DNA of 64,000 nt from Mangrovimonas sp. YM274 (GCF_030908385.1 NZ_CP133091.1:2094128-2158127), one strand, 5' to 3'; numbered from the stretch's first letter, positions 9,567 through 18,246 are shown. Translations and numbers: made by a program. Notes: generated by a model not told the origin, from the sequence alone.

Positions 9567-10295
9567 ATGAGAATAATACCAGCTATAGATATTATTGAGG
9601 GAAAATGTGTCCGACTTACCAAAGGTGATTATAACACCAAAAAAGTTTACAACGAAGATCCTTTGGAAGTAGCCAAAAGCTTTGAAGGTTCAGGAATACA
9701 ATATTTACACTTGGTAGATTTAGATGGAGCTAAAAGCCAACATATTGTCAACTATAAAATATTGGAACAAATAGCTTCTAAAACCAACTTAAAAATCGAT
9801 TTTGGAGGAGGTCTTAAATCTCATGAAGATTTACACATTGCTTTTAATTCTGGCGCATCACAAATTACAGGAGGAAGCATTGCTGTAAAAAATCCTGAAA
9901 TGTTTGAGCAATGGCTTAGTAAGTATGGAAATGACAGGATTATTTTAGGGGCAGATTGTAAAGATGAAAAAATAGCAACTATAGGTTGGCAGGAACAAAG
10001 CAATCTTGATGTCCTACCTTTCATCAAGTCGTATCAAGATAAAGGTATACAATCTGTAATTTGTACAGACATCAGTAAAGATGGAATGTTGGAAGGCCCT
10101 TCTATAGGACTCTATAATGAAATTTTGGCAGAATGTAGGACACCTGGCCCCATAAAACTAATTGCCTCTGGAGGTATTAGTAGCTTAGAGGATATGGATC
10201 GCTTAGAGGAAATTGGGTGTGATGGTGCCATCATAGGAAAGGCTATTTATGAAGGAAAAATTCAATTAACCGATTTAGAAAAAAGAGTTCGCTAA
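9567..10295 (+). CDS. hisA: ProFAR isomerase HisA
   Basis: Isomerises ProFAR to PRFAR (Amadori rearrangement). A TIM barrel of 242 residues with the catalytic Asp8 in [14 protein letters not shown] and the second Asp in [14 protein letters not shown]. Phosphate-binding glycine segments FGGGLKS and ASGGISS are in the expected half-barrel positions. It is a paralogue of HisF, and the two are separated by only 2 bp, so co-translation is likely. Confidence 0.95.
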   Translation: MRIIPAIDIIEGKCVRLTKGDYNTKKVYNEDPLEVAKSFEGSGIQYLHLVDLDGAKSQHIVNYKILEQIASKTNLKIDFGGGLKSHEDLHIAFNSGASQITGGSIAVKNPEMFEQWLSKYGNDRIILGADCKDEKIATIGWQEQSNLDVLPFIKSYQDKGIQSVICTDISKDGMLEGPSIGLYNEILAECRTPGPIKLIASGGISSLEDMDRLEEIGCDGAIIGKAIYEGKIQLTDLEKRVR

Positions 10296-10297
10296 AT

Positions 10298-11053
10298 ATG
10301 TTTACAAAACGAATTATTCCTTGTTTGGATATTAAAAATGGACGGACCGTCAAGGGCGTTAATTTTGTGAACTTAATAGACGCTGGAGATCCAGTGGAAT
10401 TAGCTCAGCAATACGCCCAAAAAGGCGCCGATGAACTGGTGTTTCTGGACATTTCGGCAACCCAAGAAGCAAGAAATACCACATTAGATTTGGTGCTGCA
10501 CGTAGCCGAACATGTCAATATCCCTTTTACTGTTGGAGGAGGCATTAGTTCTGTTCAAGATGTGGACGCGCTATTAAAATGTGGGGCAGATAAGGTGTCC
10601 ATCAATTCATCGGCAGTTAAAAGGCCGGAATTAATCAATGAACTATCCGCAAAATTTGGATGTCAATGTATAGTAGTGGCTATAGACGCTAAGCAAATAG
10701 ACGGCAATTGGAAGGTTCATCTAGCAGGAGGAAGCATTCCAACACAATTAGATTTATTTGAGTGGGCCAAAGAGGCCCAAGAAAGGGGAGCAGGTGAAAT
10801 TCTTTTTACCTCAATGAATCACGATGGCACTAAAAATGGTTTTGCCAATGACGCATTGGCTAAATTATCCAATGAGCTACATATTCCCATTATTGCTTCT
10901 GGAGGTGCAGGGACTATGGAACATTTTTCAGATGCGTTCATCAAAGGAAAAGCCGATGCTGCTTTGGCGGCAAGTGTTTTTCATTACGGTGAAATTGACA
11001 TTAAAACACTTAAACAGAATTTAAAGAAAAACGGTATAACTGTTAGGCTATAA
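10298..11053 (+). CDS. hisF: Imidazole glycerol phosphate synthase, cyclase subunit HisF
   Basis: Closes the imidazole ring from PRFAR and ammonia, releasing IGP and AICAR; works with HisH. 251 residues, TIM barrel. Asp11 is in [17 protein letters not shown] and the second catalytic Asp in VVAIDAKQ. Phosphate-binding VGGGISS and ASGGAGT are present. Compared with enterobacterial HisF the length is normal. hisIE follows after 38 bp, the largest gap inside the operon. Confidence 0.96.
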   Translation: MFTKRIIPCLDIKNGRTVKGVNFVNLIDAGDPVELAQQYAQKGADELVFLDISATQEARNTTLDLVLHVAEHVNIPFTVGGGISSVQDVDALLKCGADKVSINSSAVKRPELINELSAKFGCQCIVVAIDAKQIDGNWKVHLAGGSIPTQLDLFEWAKEAQERGAGEILFTSMNHDGTKNGFANDALAKLSNELHIPIIASGGAGTMEHFSDAFIKGKADAALAASVFHYGEIDIKTLKQNLKKNGITVRL

Positions 11054-11091
11054 AGGGCTTTTCTATACTTAATTATTAAATATAAAAAGGA

Positions 11092-11688
11092 ATGCAAATT
11101 AACTTTGATAAAGATGAAAATGGCTTGGTACCAGCCATAATTCAGGATGCAGAAACAAAAAATGTCCTCATGTTGGGATATATGAATGCCGAAGCTGTAC
11201 AGAAAACACAAACTTCAGGATTAGTTACTTTTTACAGCAGAAGCAAGCAGCGTTTATGGACTAAGGGAGAAGAAAGCGGCAATGTTTTGAAATTTGTCGA
11301 TATAAAATTAGATTGCGATGCTGACACACTCTTGATTCAAGCTCAGCCATTAGGTCCGACCTGTCATACAGGAACGGATACCTGTTGGGGACTGTCCAAC
11401 CATCCTAATTTTGGATTTTTGACCACTCTGGAGGACATTATTAAGGATAGAAAGGAAAACTTTAAACCAGAAGGTTCCTATGTAGCTTCATTATTTGATA
11501 AAGGCATTAATAAAATTGCACAAAAAGTAGGGGAGGAAGCAGTAGAAGTGGTTATTGAAGCCAAAGATGATAATAACAATCTTTTTTTAAACGAAAGTGC
11601 TGATTTATTGTTTCATTATTTAATTCTTTTACAAGCTAAGGGCTACACCTTAAAAGATGTCGTTACTGTTTTAAAAGAGCGTCATTAA
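11092..11688 (+). CDS. hisI: Bifunctional phosphoribosyl-AMP cyclohydrolase / PR-ATP pyrophosphatase HisIE
   Basis: Fusion of the second and third steps of the pathway. Residues 1-105 or so are the cyclohydrolase (HisI), with MLGYMNAEAV, FYSRSKQRLWTKGEESGN and the zinc cysteines and acidic metal site in DCDADTLL and PTCHTGTDTCW. Residues about 110-198 are the pyrophosphohydrolase (HisE), with KVGEEAVEVVIEAK and ESADLLFHYLILL. 198 residues. It ends the his operon; no clear terminator follows, and 37 bp later a pseudouridine synthase-like gene begins on the same strand. Confidence 0.95.
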   Translation: MQINFDKDENGLVPAIIQDAETKNVLMLGYMNAEAVQKTQTSGLVTFYSRSKQRLWTKGEESGNVLKFVDIKLDCDADTLLIQAQPLGPTCHTGTDTCWGLSNHPNFGFLTTLEDIIKDRKENFKPEGSYVASLFDKGINKIAQKVGEEAVEVVIEAKDDNNNLFLNESADLLFHYLILLQAKGYTLKDVVTVLKERH

Positions 11689-11725
11689 ATTTTGTGTTAG
11701 CCTTAAAAATAACGTACTTGCCCAC

Positions 11726-12511
11726 ATGTTTGAAAAAAGGTTTTACTACGTTTTTAAGATACAATATCTAGGCTATCGCTTTCATGGTTGGCAAAAACAG
11801 CCTAATTTAAAAACCCTTCATTTAATGATAGACCGCACCTTTAAATACATTTTGGAAGGTAAGCGGTTCAAAACCTTAGCAGCAGGAAGAACGGATGCTA
11901 TGGTATCAGCCAATGAAGCGGCATTTGAACTATTTCTGTACCATGAAATTGAAAATGAAACCGAATTTTTAGAATGGTTCAACTACAATTTACCACAGGA
12001 CATTAGAGCTCTGTCCATTCAAAAAGTAGACGGAAATTTCAATGTGATTCAACATTCTAAGGTGAAAGAGTACCTGTATCTTTTTACACATGGTCAAAAG
12101 TGCCATCCATTTTGCGCTCCAATTCTGTCTACAATTCTTGATCCTTTGGATATAGAACTCATGAAGCAAGGCGCCAAAATGTTTCAGGGCACTCATAATT
12201 TCAAAACCTATTGTTATAAAGCGTCTGAAAATGGTGTATATGACCGAACCATTATACAGAGTGAAATTATTGAGAACACCATGTTTACCGCTAATTTTTT
12301 TCCTGAGAAAACGTATGCCTTTAAAGTTAAGGGACAGGGGTTTGGAAGAAATCAGGTCAGAATGATGATGGGAGCATTGATTCAACTGGGTAAAGGAGAT
12401 ATTACAGTAAACTTTATTGAGGAATCCCTATTGCCTGGAAATACGCATAAAATAAATTTTATAGCACCTCCTTCTGGGTTGATTTTAAATTCTATTGAAT
12501 TCCAAGACTAA
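11726..12511 (+). CDS. Divergent TruA-like tRNA pseudouridine synthase
   Basis: 261 residues with the TruA fold pattern: N-terminal YLGYRFHGWQKQP, the catalytic-Asp segment AGRTDAMVSANEAA (Asp57), and C-terminal FGRNQVRMMMGALIQLGKG. In canonical TruA the Asp motif reads GRTDAGVHA; here the Gly is Met and the His is Ser. The catalytic Asp is kept, so activity is plausible, but the target may differ from positions 38-40 of tRNA. Many flavobacteria carry a second, standard TruA elsewhere. It may be read through from the his operon. Identity of the family is sure, the substrate is not. Confidence 0.8.
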   Translation: MFEKRFYYVFKIQYLGYRFHGWQKQPNLKTLHLMIDRTFKYILEGKRFKTLAAGRTDAMVSANEAAFELFLYHEIENETEFLEWFNYNLPQDIRALSIQKVDGNFNVIQHSKVKEYLYLFTHGQKCHPFCAPILSTILDPLDIELMKQGAKMFQGTHNFKTYCYKASENGVYDRTIIQSEIIENTMFTANFFPEKTYAFKVKGQGFGRNQVRMMMGALIQLGKGDITVNFIEESLLPGNTHKINFIAPPSGLILNSIEFQD

Positions 12512-12512
12512 A

Positions 12513-12536
12513 AAAAGGTACCAGAAACTGATACCT
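12513..12536 (-). terminator. Intrinsic terminator after the 145-residue membrane protein gene
   Basis: On the minus strand, a 9-bp stem (12516-12524 with 12528-12536, one G-U) is followed by a T run formed by the complement of the A run at 12511-12516. Confidence 0.6.
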
Positions 12537-12561
12537 CTATGTGAAATGTTGTAACGATAGC

Positions 12562-12999
12562 TTAAGAAATCCAGTGGTTTGCAATAGCTTTTTTGGTAAA
12601 CCACAAAAATAAAAGAGAGAAAACAATAATCATCCCTGTCATGATTACTGCAAAAGGACCATAAATGTCTACAGAATTAACTACAAACAGATTGTGAATC
12701 ATTTGTATTACCACGCCTGCCAGTGAAATAACAAATAAGGGATAAGCCGCCTTTTTTCTTAAAACTAAGGCAATACTGGCTAACATACCTCCAAAAACAG
12801 CAATTGCAAATGCTGCAATGGCCCAAGCGGGTGTATTGGAGATAATTTCAAGTTGCTCATTGGTATATTGAGATTTAAAACTCTCTGTTTGATAGGTTTG
12901 CCCTAAGTATTGCATAACACCCATAGCATTCCAAACCAATGCAACAACACTTACAATCCAAAACCAAACTGGTGGCTTTGTTTTAAAAGTTGTGCTCAT
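12562..12999 (-). CDS. Four-helix membrane protein of unknown function
   Basis: 145 residues with four predicted membrane helices, at about 12-31, 57-79, 84-105 and 112-135, and a KTKPPVWFW start that resembles small sugar-transporter-like membrane proteins of Bacteroidota. No catalytic motif is visible. Monocistronic: it is followed by a minus-strand terminator and its upstream region faces the small 74-residue gene. Function not recognised. Confidence 0.72.
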   Translation of the reverse strand: MSTTFKTKPPVWFWIVSVVALVWNAMGVMQYLGQTYQTESFKSQYTNEQLEIISNTPAWAIAAFAIAVFGGMLASIALVLRKKAAYPLFVISLAGVVIQMIHNLFVVNSVDIYGPFAVIMTGMIIVFSLLFLWFTKKAIANHWIS

Positions 13000-13124
13000 A
13001 AAATTATTATAGATTAATTGGTTAATATTCTTTGCTGATCACATATTTTAAGAAAACTGCTACAGCAATTTATGAAATTATTATTAACCTATAACTTTTA
13101 TATCTAAAAATGTCAAAGAAAATG

Positions 13125-13349
13125 TTAGTCTTCGGCAACGTGAAAAATAGGCTCTTTATTTACCCATTTTCCGTTTTTGGATTCTCCTAAAATGATAATA
13201 TCCTTGGCACGCTCGTACTCCTTAATGGTCCTTAACATTTTGGCCTTTGTATCTCTATAAAGCTTGATTCCATCTTTAGCACCTTTGTTTCTTATCTCTA
13301 AATAAAACCCATCCTTGAGTTTTGCTGGCTTTGTTGCTGGTCTGCCCAT
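13125..13349 (-). CDS. Small basic conserved protein, unknown function
   Basis: 74 residues, rich in Lys and Arg, beginning MGRPATKPAKLKDGFYLEIRN, no signal peptide or membrane helix. The N-terminus resembles an AT-hook (GRPxxKP), so nucleic-acid binding is conceivable; this is inference from composition. It has its own start with no close neighbour on the same strand within 120 bp. Small proteins of this kind are often seen in Flavobacteriaceae, but I cannot name a family. Confidence 0.65.
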   Translation of the reverse strand: MGRPATKPAKLKDGFYLEIRNKGAKDGIKLYRDTKAKMLRTIKEYERAKDIIILGESKNGKWVNKEPIFHVAED

Positions 13350-13723
13350 ATTTCGATGTTAATAATTTAATTGCAGTTTAAAAAAATTTTTTACAATAAA
13401 CAAGTGAAATGTAATATATTGTTACTTAAGGGGTTGCTTTTTATTATTAAAAGTAAAAGATAAGCTTAATAAAATTGATGGAAAACCAAGTAAAGTGTTA
13501 ATTCAACTTGTAATCCTGTATAATTATTCTTATAATTTCTATATAATATAAATAGTAGGTTTTTCAAGTCCGTAAACACCTTGTCATGAACATGACCAAC
13601 CGATAATTTCATTTAAATATCAAAGAGTTTCTAACAAACAAATATTAAATGTTACAATTATTGTACCTTTAAAAGGTAGGCTTAGACCTAAAACCACATT
13701 TTCTAACCTTTAAATTGAGTATT
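13350..13723. other. AT-rich intergenic region
   Basis: 374 bp with no supported gene. It should hold the promoter of the minus-strand 74-residue gene at its left and that of the small lipoprotein gene at its right. A TATTGTACCTTTA-like segment near 13658-13673 resembles a -7 box but has no clear -33 partner. Nothing else is recognised. Confidence 0.5.
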
Positions 13724-13894
13724 ATGAAAAAAGTAATTTTGGCAATTGTTTTATTGTTTTCCTTGTCTGTAAGTTTTACAAGTTGTAGGGAAAAGAAATC
13801 TACTGGAGAAAAAATTGAAGATGCCATTGACGATGCAGGTGATGCTATAGAAGACGCAGCCGATGATGTAGAAGATGCTTTAGACGATAATTAA
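13724..13894 (+). CDS. Small acidic lipoprotein
   Basis: A 56-residue protein. Residues 1-20 are a lipoprotein signal (MKKVILAIVLLFSL...) with the lipobox FTSC and Cys21. The mature part is only 36 residues, has a short basic segment REKKSTGEK, then a strongly acidic helix with repeated DDAGDAIEDA-like heptads up to the end (DALDDN). It is followed at once by an intrinsic terminator, so it is a free-standing transcript. This looks like a real small outer-membrane or periplasmic lipoprotein with an amphipathic acidic helix; function unknown. ATG at 13724 is the only start that gives a signal peptide. Confidence 0.8.
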   Translation: MKKVILAIVLLFSLSVSFTSCREKKSTGEKIEDAIDDAGDAIEDAADDVEDALDDN

Positions 13895-13917
13895 ACCTAA
13901 TCTTATAAGATCTGCTT

Positions 13918-13946
13918 AAAGTCCTGTTGCAAACAGGACTTTTTTG
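13918..13946 (+). terminator. Intrinsic terminator after the small lipoprotein gene
   Basis: 8-bp GC-rich stem (13921-13928 with 13932-13939), a 3-base loop, an A run before and a T run after. It overlaps the region just ahead of the DUF2461 gene, which must therefore start its transcript later or by read-through. Confidence 0.85.
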
Positions 13947-13977
13947 TATTTTTAATCCTTCAAAATCTAAAAAGGAC

Positions 13978-14655
13978 ATGACATCATCATTTTCACCTGA
14001 GGTATTCGATTTTTTAAAACGGTTAAAGCAAAATAATGAAAGAGAATGGTTTAATGAGCACAAAAAGGAATTTAAAACAATTGAAAAGGACGTAAAGTCA
14101 GCTTACAATACCCTATTTGAGTTACTCAAAACCCATGATGATGTGGATCATTTAAAATTGTTCAGAATTTATCGTGATGTAAGATTTTCTAAAAATAAAG
14201 CGCCATACAAAACCCATTTTGGAGGAAGCTTTCGCCGAACAAAACCAGAGCTTCGCGGAGGCTATTATCTGCACCTAGCTCCTAATAATGAATCCTTTAT
14301 TGCAACTGGATTTTGGGAACCTAACAAGGAGGATTTGCTCCGTATGCGTAGGGAATTTGAAATGGATGCCAGTATGATGCGCAACATCATTTCCGAACCT
14401 AAATTTAAATCTGTTTGGGGCGAACTCCAAGGGGATGAACTGAAAAGTGCGCCACGCGACTTCAATAAGGAAGACCCTGCAATAGATCTTATTAGAAAAA
14501 AACAGTACATCTTTACTAAAACTTTCACAGATAAGGAGGTCCTTTCCAAAGACTTTTTAGAGAATGTCAATATAGCCTTTCAAGCAGTTCGCCCATATTT
14601 TGACTATATGAGCGAAGTACTTACTACAAATCTTAATGGAGAGTCAATAATCTAA
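13978..14655 (+). CDS. DUF2461 (TIGR02453) family protein
   Basis: 225 residues from the ATG at 13978, preceded by an AAAGGA-type purine stretch. The family pattern is clear: FDFLKRLKQNNEREWFNEHK near the N-terminus, FRIYRDVRFSKNKAPYKTHFG in the middle, and GGYYLHLAPNNESFIATGFW. Members are cytoplasmic, widespread in bacteria and of unknown biochemical function. An earlier in-frame TTG at 13927 lies inside the terminator hairpin and is rejected. The stop codon overlaps the stop of the opposing Gre-like gene by a few bases. Confidence 0.9.
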   Translation: MTSSFSPEVFDFLKRLKQNNEREWFNEHKKEFKTIEKDVKSAYNTLFELLKTHDDVDHLKLFRIYRDVRFSKNKAPYKTHFGGSFRRTKPELRGGYYLHLAPNNESFIATGFWEPNKEDLLRMRREFEMDASMMRNIISEPKFKSVWGELQGDELKSAPRDFNKEDPAIDLIRKKQYIFTKTFTDKEVLSKDFLENVNIAFQAVRPYFDYMSEVLTTNLNGESII

Positions 14656-15098
14656 CCAATCCCTTTAATGGTGTACGTTGTACTGTTAAAGGTAATAGCG
14701 TCACCTATTGTTTTGTTTTTTAACAGCATTCCTATTGGAGAATTTAAGGATATAACCAAATAGGGTTTACTGTTTAGTTCTATTTTACCAATACTAACGG
14801 CTAAATAAAACGTAGCACTGTTGGTAGTTACTAAACTTCCCAATACTGCACTGTCATGTTTTAAATTGGGGTTAATTAATTTAAGGGTATCTAATGCTTT
14901 GGACGCATCAGCTAAATGTTGGCCATTCTTTTCCAAATCATCAAACAACTTTCCACTTCCGGAATCGTCATCTTCGTCACCACTTTTATCATAGGATTCT
15001 ATGGCCTCTTTTATTAGTTCTATTTCATTTTTGTAACTAACAATGCGCTTGTTGACATGTTCCAAACATGCCGATAACAGTTCGTGTTTTAAATTCAT
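14652..15098 (-). CDS. GreA/GreB-like elongation factor family protein
   Basis: 148 residues. An N-terminal helical region (about 1-80) with a very acidic loop (GDEDDDSGSG) is predicted to form the coiled-coil hairpin, and a C-terminal Gre domain (about 83-148) ends with SPIGMLLKNKTIGDAITF, the segment that binds RNA polymerase in GreA. Gre factors reactivate backtracked polymerase by inserting the acidic tip of the hairpin into the secondary channel. The hairpin here is shorter and its tip differs, so transcript cleavage is not assured. It follows the 133-residue gene by 3 bp, forming a two-gene operon. Confidence 0.78.
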   Translation of the reverse strand: MNLKHELLSACLEHVNKRIVSYKNEIELIKEAIESYDKSGDEDDDSGSGKLFDDLEKNGQHLADASKALDTLKLINPNLKHDSAVLGSLVTTNSATFYLAVSIGKIELNSKPYLVISLNSPIGMLLKNKTIGDAITFNSTTYTIKGIG

Positions 15099-15101
15099 AA
15101 A

Positions 15102-15503
15102 TCAAGCCACTTTGGGCTCCAATAGCTGTATGTAATCAATTAATCGGTCCTTAACTAGCCCCATCATACGCTTGTTTAAAGCTGAAGAATTTTGGATGTA
15201 GATTTGATACTCTTCAACGGTAAACTGTCCAATGACCATACCTTTTAAGGAGTTGCGAAACTTCATATCCTTATGGATGGCATTTTCGATGTAGTCCAGT
15301 TGCTTTGTCAAAGATAATTCATAAAAAACATTTTTATGTTTATCTACATAATTTTTAAACACGGCAACAAACAATTCTCCCTGAAGCTTAATGATAGGCC
15401 TTAAGGTTTCATTTTGGAAGCGCTCATCGCGAGTCATGGTGTCATAAATTAAAGCGGAGGCGATTACAGGACGAATCTGTAACAAGTCTAAAGATCGTGA
15501 CAT
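15102..15503 (-). CDS. Conserved helical protein of unknown function
   Basis: 133 residues, mostly alpha-helical, no signal peptide or membrane segment. N-terminal SLDLLQIRPVIASALIYD and central FRNSLKGMVIGQFTVEEYQIY are the most distinctive segments. It is the first gene of an operon with the Gre-like factor (3-bp gap), which may point to a role connected with transcription; this is inference from position only. Related proteins occur in other Flavobacteriaceae as far as I can tell from general knowledge, without an assigned function. Confidence 0.7.
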   Translation of the reverse strand: MSRSLDLLQIRPVIASALIYDTMTRDERFQNETLRPIIKLQGELFVAVFKNYVDKHKNVFYELSLTKQLDYIENAIHKDMKFRNSLKGMVIGQFTVEEYQIYIQNSSALNKRMMGLVKDRLIDYIQLLEPKVA

Positions 15504-15656
15504 GGCTTTTGTTTTTCTTAAAGTTATAAATTATCAAAGGGCTATTTGGATGCCTAATTAATTGTTGTTAACGAGTTTATCAACAACATTGACTTTTTAT
15601 ATACTTTCATTATGCTTTTAAATATGCTTTGCATAGGACAAATTTTTTTAATGCCG

Positions 15657-15664
15657 TATCTTTG
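15657..15664 (+). promoter_or_regulatory. Candidate -7 box, DUF72 gene
   Basis: TATCTTTG fits the Bacteroidota -7 consensus TAnnTTTG exactly and lies 26 bp before the ATG at 15691. A TTTG at 15638-15641 is only 15 bases upstream, shorter than the usual spacing, so the -33 box is uncertain. Confidence 0.45.
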
Positions 15665-15690
15665 AAATACACTACTGAAATCTAATTTTT

Positions 15691-16584
15691 ATGAAGTTTG
15701 GAAGCGTTAGCAATCCTGAAGATATTGATTTTACCATTCCAGAAGACCATATCGATACCCTTCGTGTTTTAAGTAAAGTGAAAGATGACAATGTACCGGA
15801 AATCTATGTGGGGTGTGCCAAATGGAACAAAACTGACCTCAAAGGATTTTACCCTCGAGGAACCAAAGATGAATTGGCCTATTATTCCAGACAATTCAAT
15901 GCCATAGAACTCAACGCTACCTTTTATCGAATATTTCCAGGCGAGCAATTTGCCACCTGGTATGATAAAACACCGGAAGGCTTTAAATTCTTCCCTAAGT
16001 TAAACCAAGAAATCAGTCATTGGAAGCGCCTGAATGACGTACAAACCGTTGTAGAGGATTATCTCTACAACGCAGCAAACCTAAAAGAAAAACTAGGAAC
16101 CATTTTTTTGCAAATGCACAACAATTTTGGACCCAAGGATTTTAATCGGGTTATCAATTTTGTTGAAAACTGGCCAAAGGAAATACCTCTTGCCATAGAA
16201 TTCAGGCATACCGATTGGTATAATGACCCAGCGGTATCCAATCAGTTATATGACTTATTGGAAAGCAACAACATTACCAATGTTCTTGTGGATACGGCTG
16301 GTAGAAGAGATTTAATGCATATGCGCTTAACAACTCCTAAAGCTTTTGTGCGCTACGTAGGAGCTAATCATCCAACAGATTATAACCGATTAGAAGATTG
16401 GGTAGCTAGGTTAAAAACATGGCAAGATCTAGGTATTAAGGAAATAGACTTTTTTGTACATCAAAATATTGAAAAGGAGTCTCCATTATTATCAGCTTAT
16501 TTTATCGGAAAATTGAACTCGACACTAGATTGTGACTTAAGAGTACCAAACAAAGACAACAATATTCAACAAACTTTATTATAA
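15691..16584 (+). CDS. DUF72 (YecE-like) family protein
   Basis: 297 residues. The TIM-barrel-like DUF72 family is evident from IYVGCAKWNKTDLKGFYPRG, YYSRQFNAIELNATFYR, FKFFPKLNQEISH, LGTIFLQMHNNFGP and LAIEFRHTDWY. Members are cytoplasmic and uncharacterised. The C-terminal part has FVRYVGANHPTDYNRLEDW followed by a FVHQN segment. The thioesterase gene follows after 5 bp, so the two are co-transcribed from the promoter near 15657. Confidence 0.9.
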   Translation: MKFGSVSNPEDIDFTIPEDHIDTLRVLSKVKDDNVPEIYVGCAKWNKTDLKGFYPRGTKDELAYYSRQFNAIELNATFYRIFPGEQFATWYDKTPEGFKFFPKLNQEISHWKRLNDVQTVVEDYLYNAANLKEKLGTIFLQMHNNFGPKDFNRVINFVENWPKEIPLAIEFRHTDWYNDPAVSNQLYDLLESNNITNVLVDTAGRRDLMHMRLTTPKAFVRYVGANHPTDYNRLEDWVARLKTWQDLGIKEIDFFVHQNIEKESPLLSAYFIGKLNSTLDCDLRVPNKDNNIQQTLL

Positions 16585-16589
16585 AACAT

Positions 16590-16979
16590 ATGAGATTTCA
16601 TACTAGAAAATGGGTAAAACCCGAAGACCTTAATCCTAACGGAACCCTTTTTGGAGGGCAATTATTGGCTTGGATCGATGAAGAAGTAGCACTGTATACG
16701 GTTATCCAACTGGAGAATTCTAAAGTGGTTACCAAATACATATCAGAAATCAATTTTACCAGTTCTGCCAAAGAAGGAGATATTATTGAAATAGGAATAG
16801 AAGTAGTTAAATTTGGTAAGAGCTCTTTAACATTGAAATGCGAAGCTAGAAATAAAATGACTCGTGAAACAATCCTGACAGTAGACAATATCGTAATGGT
16901 AAATCTGGGGCCAGATGGCAAACCAAAACCACATGGTAAAACGGAAATTGAATTTGTAAAGGATCGTTTGCAAAACTAA
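16590..16979 (+). CDS. Acyl-CoA thioesterase, hotdog fold
   Basis: 129 residues, the length of YciA-type thioesterases. The family helix GTLFGGQLLAWIDEEVALY is present with the catalytic-region Asp, followed by FTSSAKEGDIIEIGIEVVKFGKSSL. It would hydrolyse acyl-CoA to free acid and CoA in the cytoplasm; chain-length preference cannot be read from the sequence. Second gene of the operon with the DUF72 protein. Confidence 0.88.
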   Translation: MRFHTRKWVKPEDLNPNGTLFGGQLLAWIDEEVALYTVIQLENSKVVTKYISEINFTSSAKEGDIIEIGIEVVKFGKSSLTLKCEARNKMTRETILTVDNIVMVNLGPDGKPKPHGKTEIEFVKDRLQN

Positions 16980-17040
16980 TCTCCTTAAGGTCAACTGCTT
17001 ATCATTTTTTTGTATCTTTAAGCAACTTAAACCATTAATT

Positions 17041-17544
17041 ATGAAAGCATTGACCTTTGCACTCTTGGGGTGCCTATTTTTTTTAAGTTGTGGCTCGTCA
17101 TCGTCTACGGCCGATAAAACCAACGAACGAACCCTAAAAGGGACGTGGACTGTTGAAGATATTGATTTTATTGGTGAAGAAGGCTTGTACAAAGCCTATA
17201 TGTTCGACAATACTGATTCTGCATGTCTTCGCGGTAGTGAGTGGGTTTTTATACCCAATAACAATACGGGACGCTTTACTACTAACGCTAGTAACTCCAC
17301 TTGCCAAGTAGCGAACAGCCGTATGATTTGGTCCTTTTACGAAACCGAAGGAGCTCGCTATTTTCAATTTAAGTATGCAGATGACAAAAACCGACCGTTG
17401 GATAAATCCAAAACAGGGTATCGCTCTAAAATTGAGAGCTTAAGCGCTTCCAATATGGTGCTTCGGGTACCATCAACCTATGAAGGAAAATCTTTTGACG
17501 TTTTATTGAAGTTTGCTAAAGTATCGGACGCCATTAACTTATAA
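17041..17544 (+). CDS. Lipocalin-like lipoprotein
   Basis: 167 residues with a lipoprotein signal and Cys17 in FLSC, then a Ser-rich tether. The mature part starts with LKGTWTVEDIDFIGEEG, the G-x-W signature of the lipocalin-like domain of Bacteroidota lipoproteins, and is otherwise beta-rich. A TATCTTTA box at 17013-17020 may serve as its -7 element. The OmpA lipoprotein gene follows after 13 bp, so both are likely exported from one transcript. Ligand unknown. Confidence 0.78.
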   Translation: MKALTFALLGCLFFLSCGSSSSTADKTNERTLKGTWTVEDIDFIGEEGLYKAYMFDNTDSACLRGSEWVFIPNNNTGRFTTNASNSTCQVANSRMIWSFYETEGARYFQFKYADDKNRPLDKSKTGYRSKIESLSASNMVLRVPSTYEGKSFDVLLKFAKVSDAINL

Positions 17545-17557
17545 AAACCAATTCGTT

Positions 17558-18226
17558 ATGAAAATACAATTAAAATACACTGTTGCAATAATGCTTTCGG
17601 CACTAATGATTAGTTGTAGTGCCATTCAAAACTCAAATAAAACCCAAAGAGGAGCTGTGGCAGGAGCTGCAGGCGGTGCTTTGGTGGGAGGCTTGATAGG
17701 AGGAGACCTTAAAGGAGCCTTAATTGGAGCTGCTGTAGGGGGCGCTTCAGGGGCAATCATTGGTAATGTTATGGATAAACAAGCCAAAAAAATTGAGGAA
17801 GCAATTCCAGGTGCTGAAGTGGAACGTATAGGAGAGGGGATCCATTTATCTTTTGATGACAGAAGTGGTGTAAACTTTACCATCAATAAATCCGATTTAA
17901 CGCCTGAGGCCAAAACCAATCTGGATGCCCTTTCAGAAGTGTTTATAGAGTTTCCAGATACAAACCTTTTGGTAGAAGGACATACAGACTCCTCCGGAGA
18001 TGAAGGTTACAATATGACACTGTCTAAAAAGAGAGCACAATCTGTGGTAGATTATCTCGTTGCCAAAGGTGTGTCTAGAGGACGCTTTTCGGTGGAAGGG
18101 TATGGAGAAACAAAACCGCGTTTTGACAATTCAACCGAGGAAGGAAGAATCAAAAATAGACGCGTAGAAATAGGAATCGTTGCCAATCAGGAAATGATTG
18201 ATGAAGCCAAGGCTAAGGCCAATTAA
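17558..18226 (+). CDS. OmpA-family lipoprotein with glycine zipper
   Basis: 222 residues from the ATG at 17558. Signal with lipobox MISC and Cys20, then a glycine-zipper segment (about 32-75, GAAGGALVGGLIGG and following) that can insert in a membrane, then an OmpA C-terminal peptidoglycan-binding domain (about 110-215) with VEGHTDSSGDEGYN and LSKKRAQSVVDYL. It probably links the outer membrane to the cell wall. Architecture matches YiaD-type proteins. Co-transcribed with the lipocalin-like gene. Confidence 0.9.
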   Translation: MKIQLKYTVAIMLSALMISCSAIQNSNKTQRGAVAGAAGGALVGGLIGGDLKGALIGAAVGGASGAIIGNVMDKQAKKIEEAIPGAEVERIGEGIHLSFDDRSGVNFTINKSDLTPEAKTNLDALSEVFIEFPDTNLLVEGHTDSSGDEGYNMTLSKKRAQSVVDYLVAKGVSRGRFSVEGYGETKPRFDNSTEEGRIKNRRVEIGIVANQEMIDEAKAKAN

Positions 18227-18246
18227 TACACCAAATTATTATTAAG

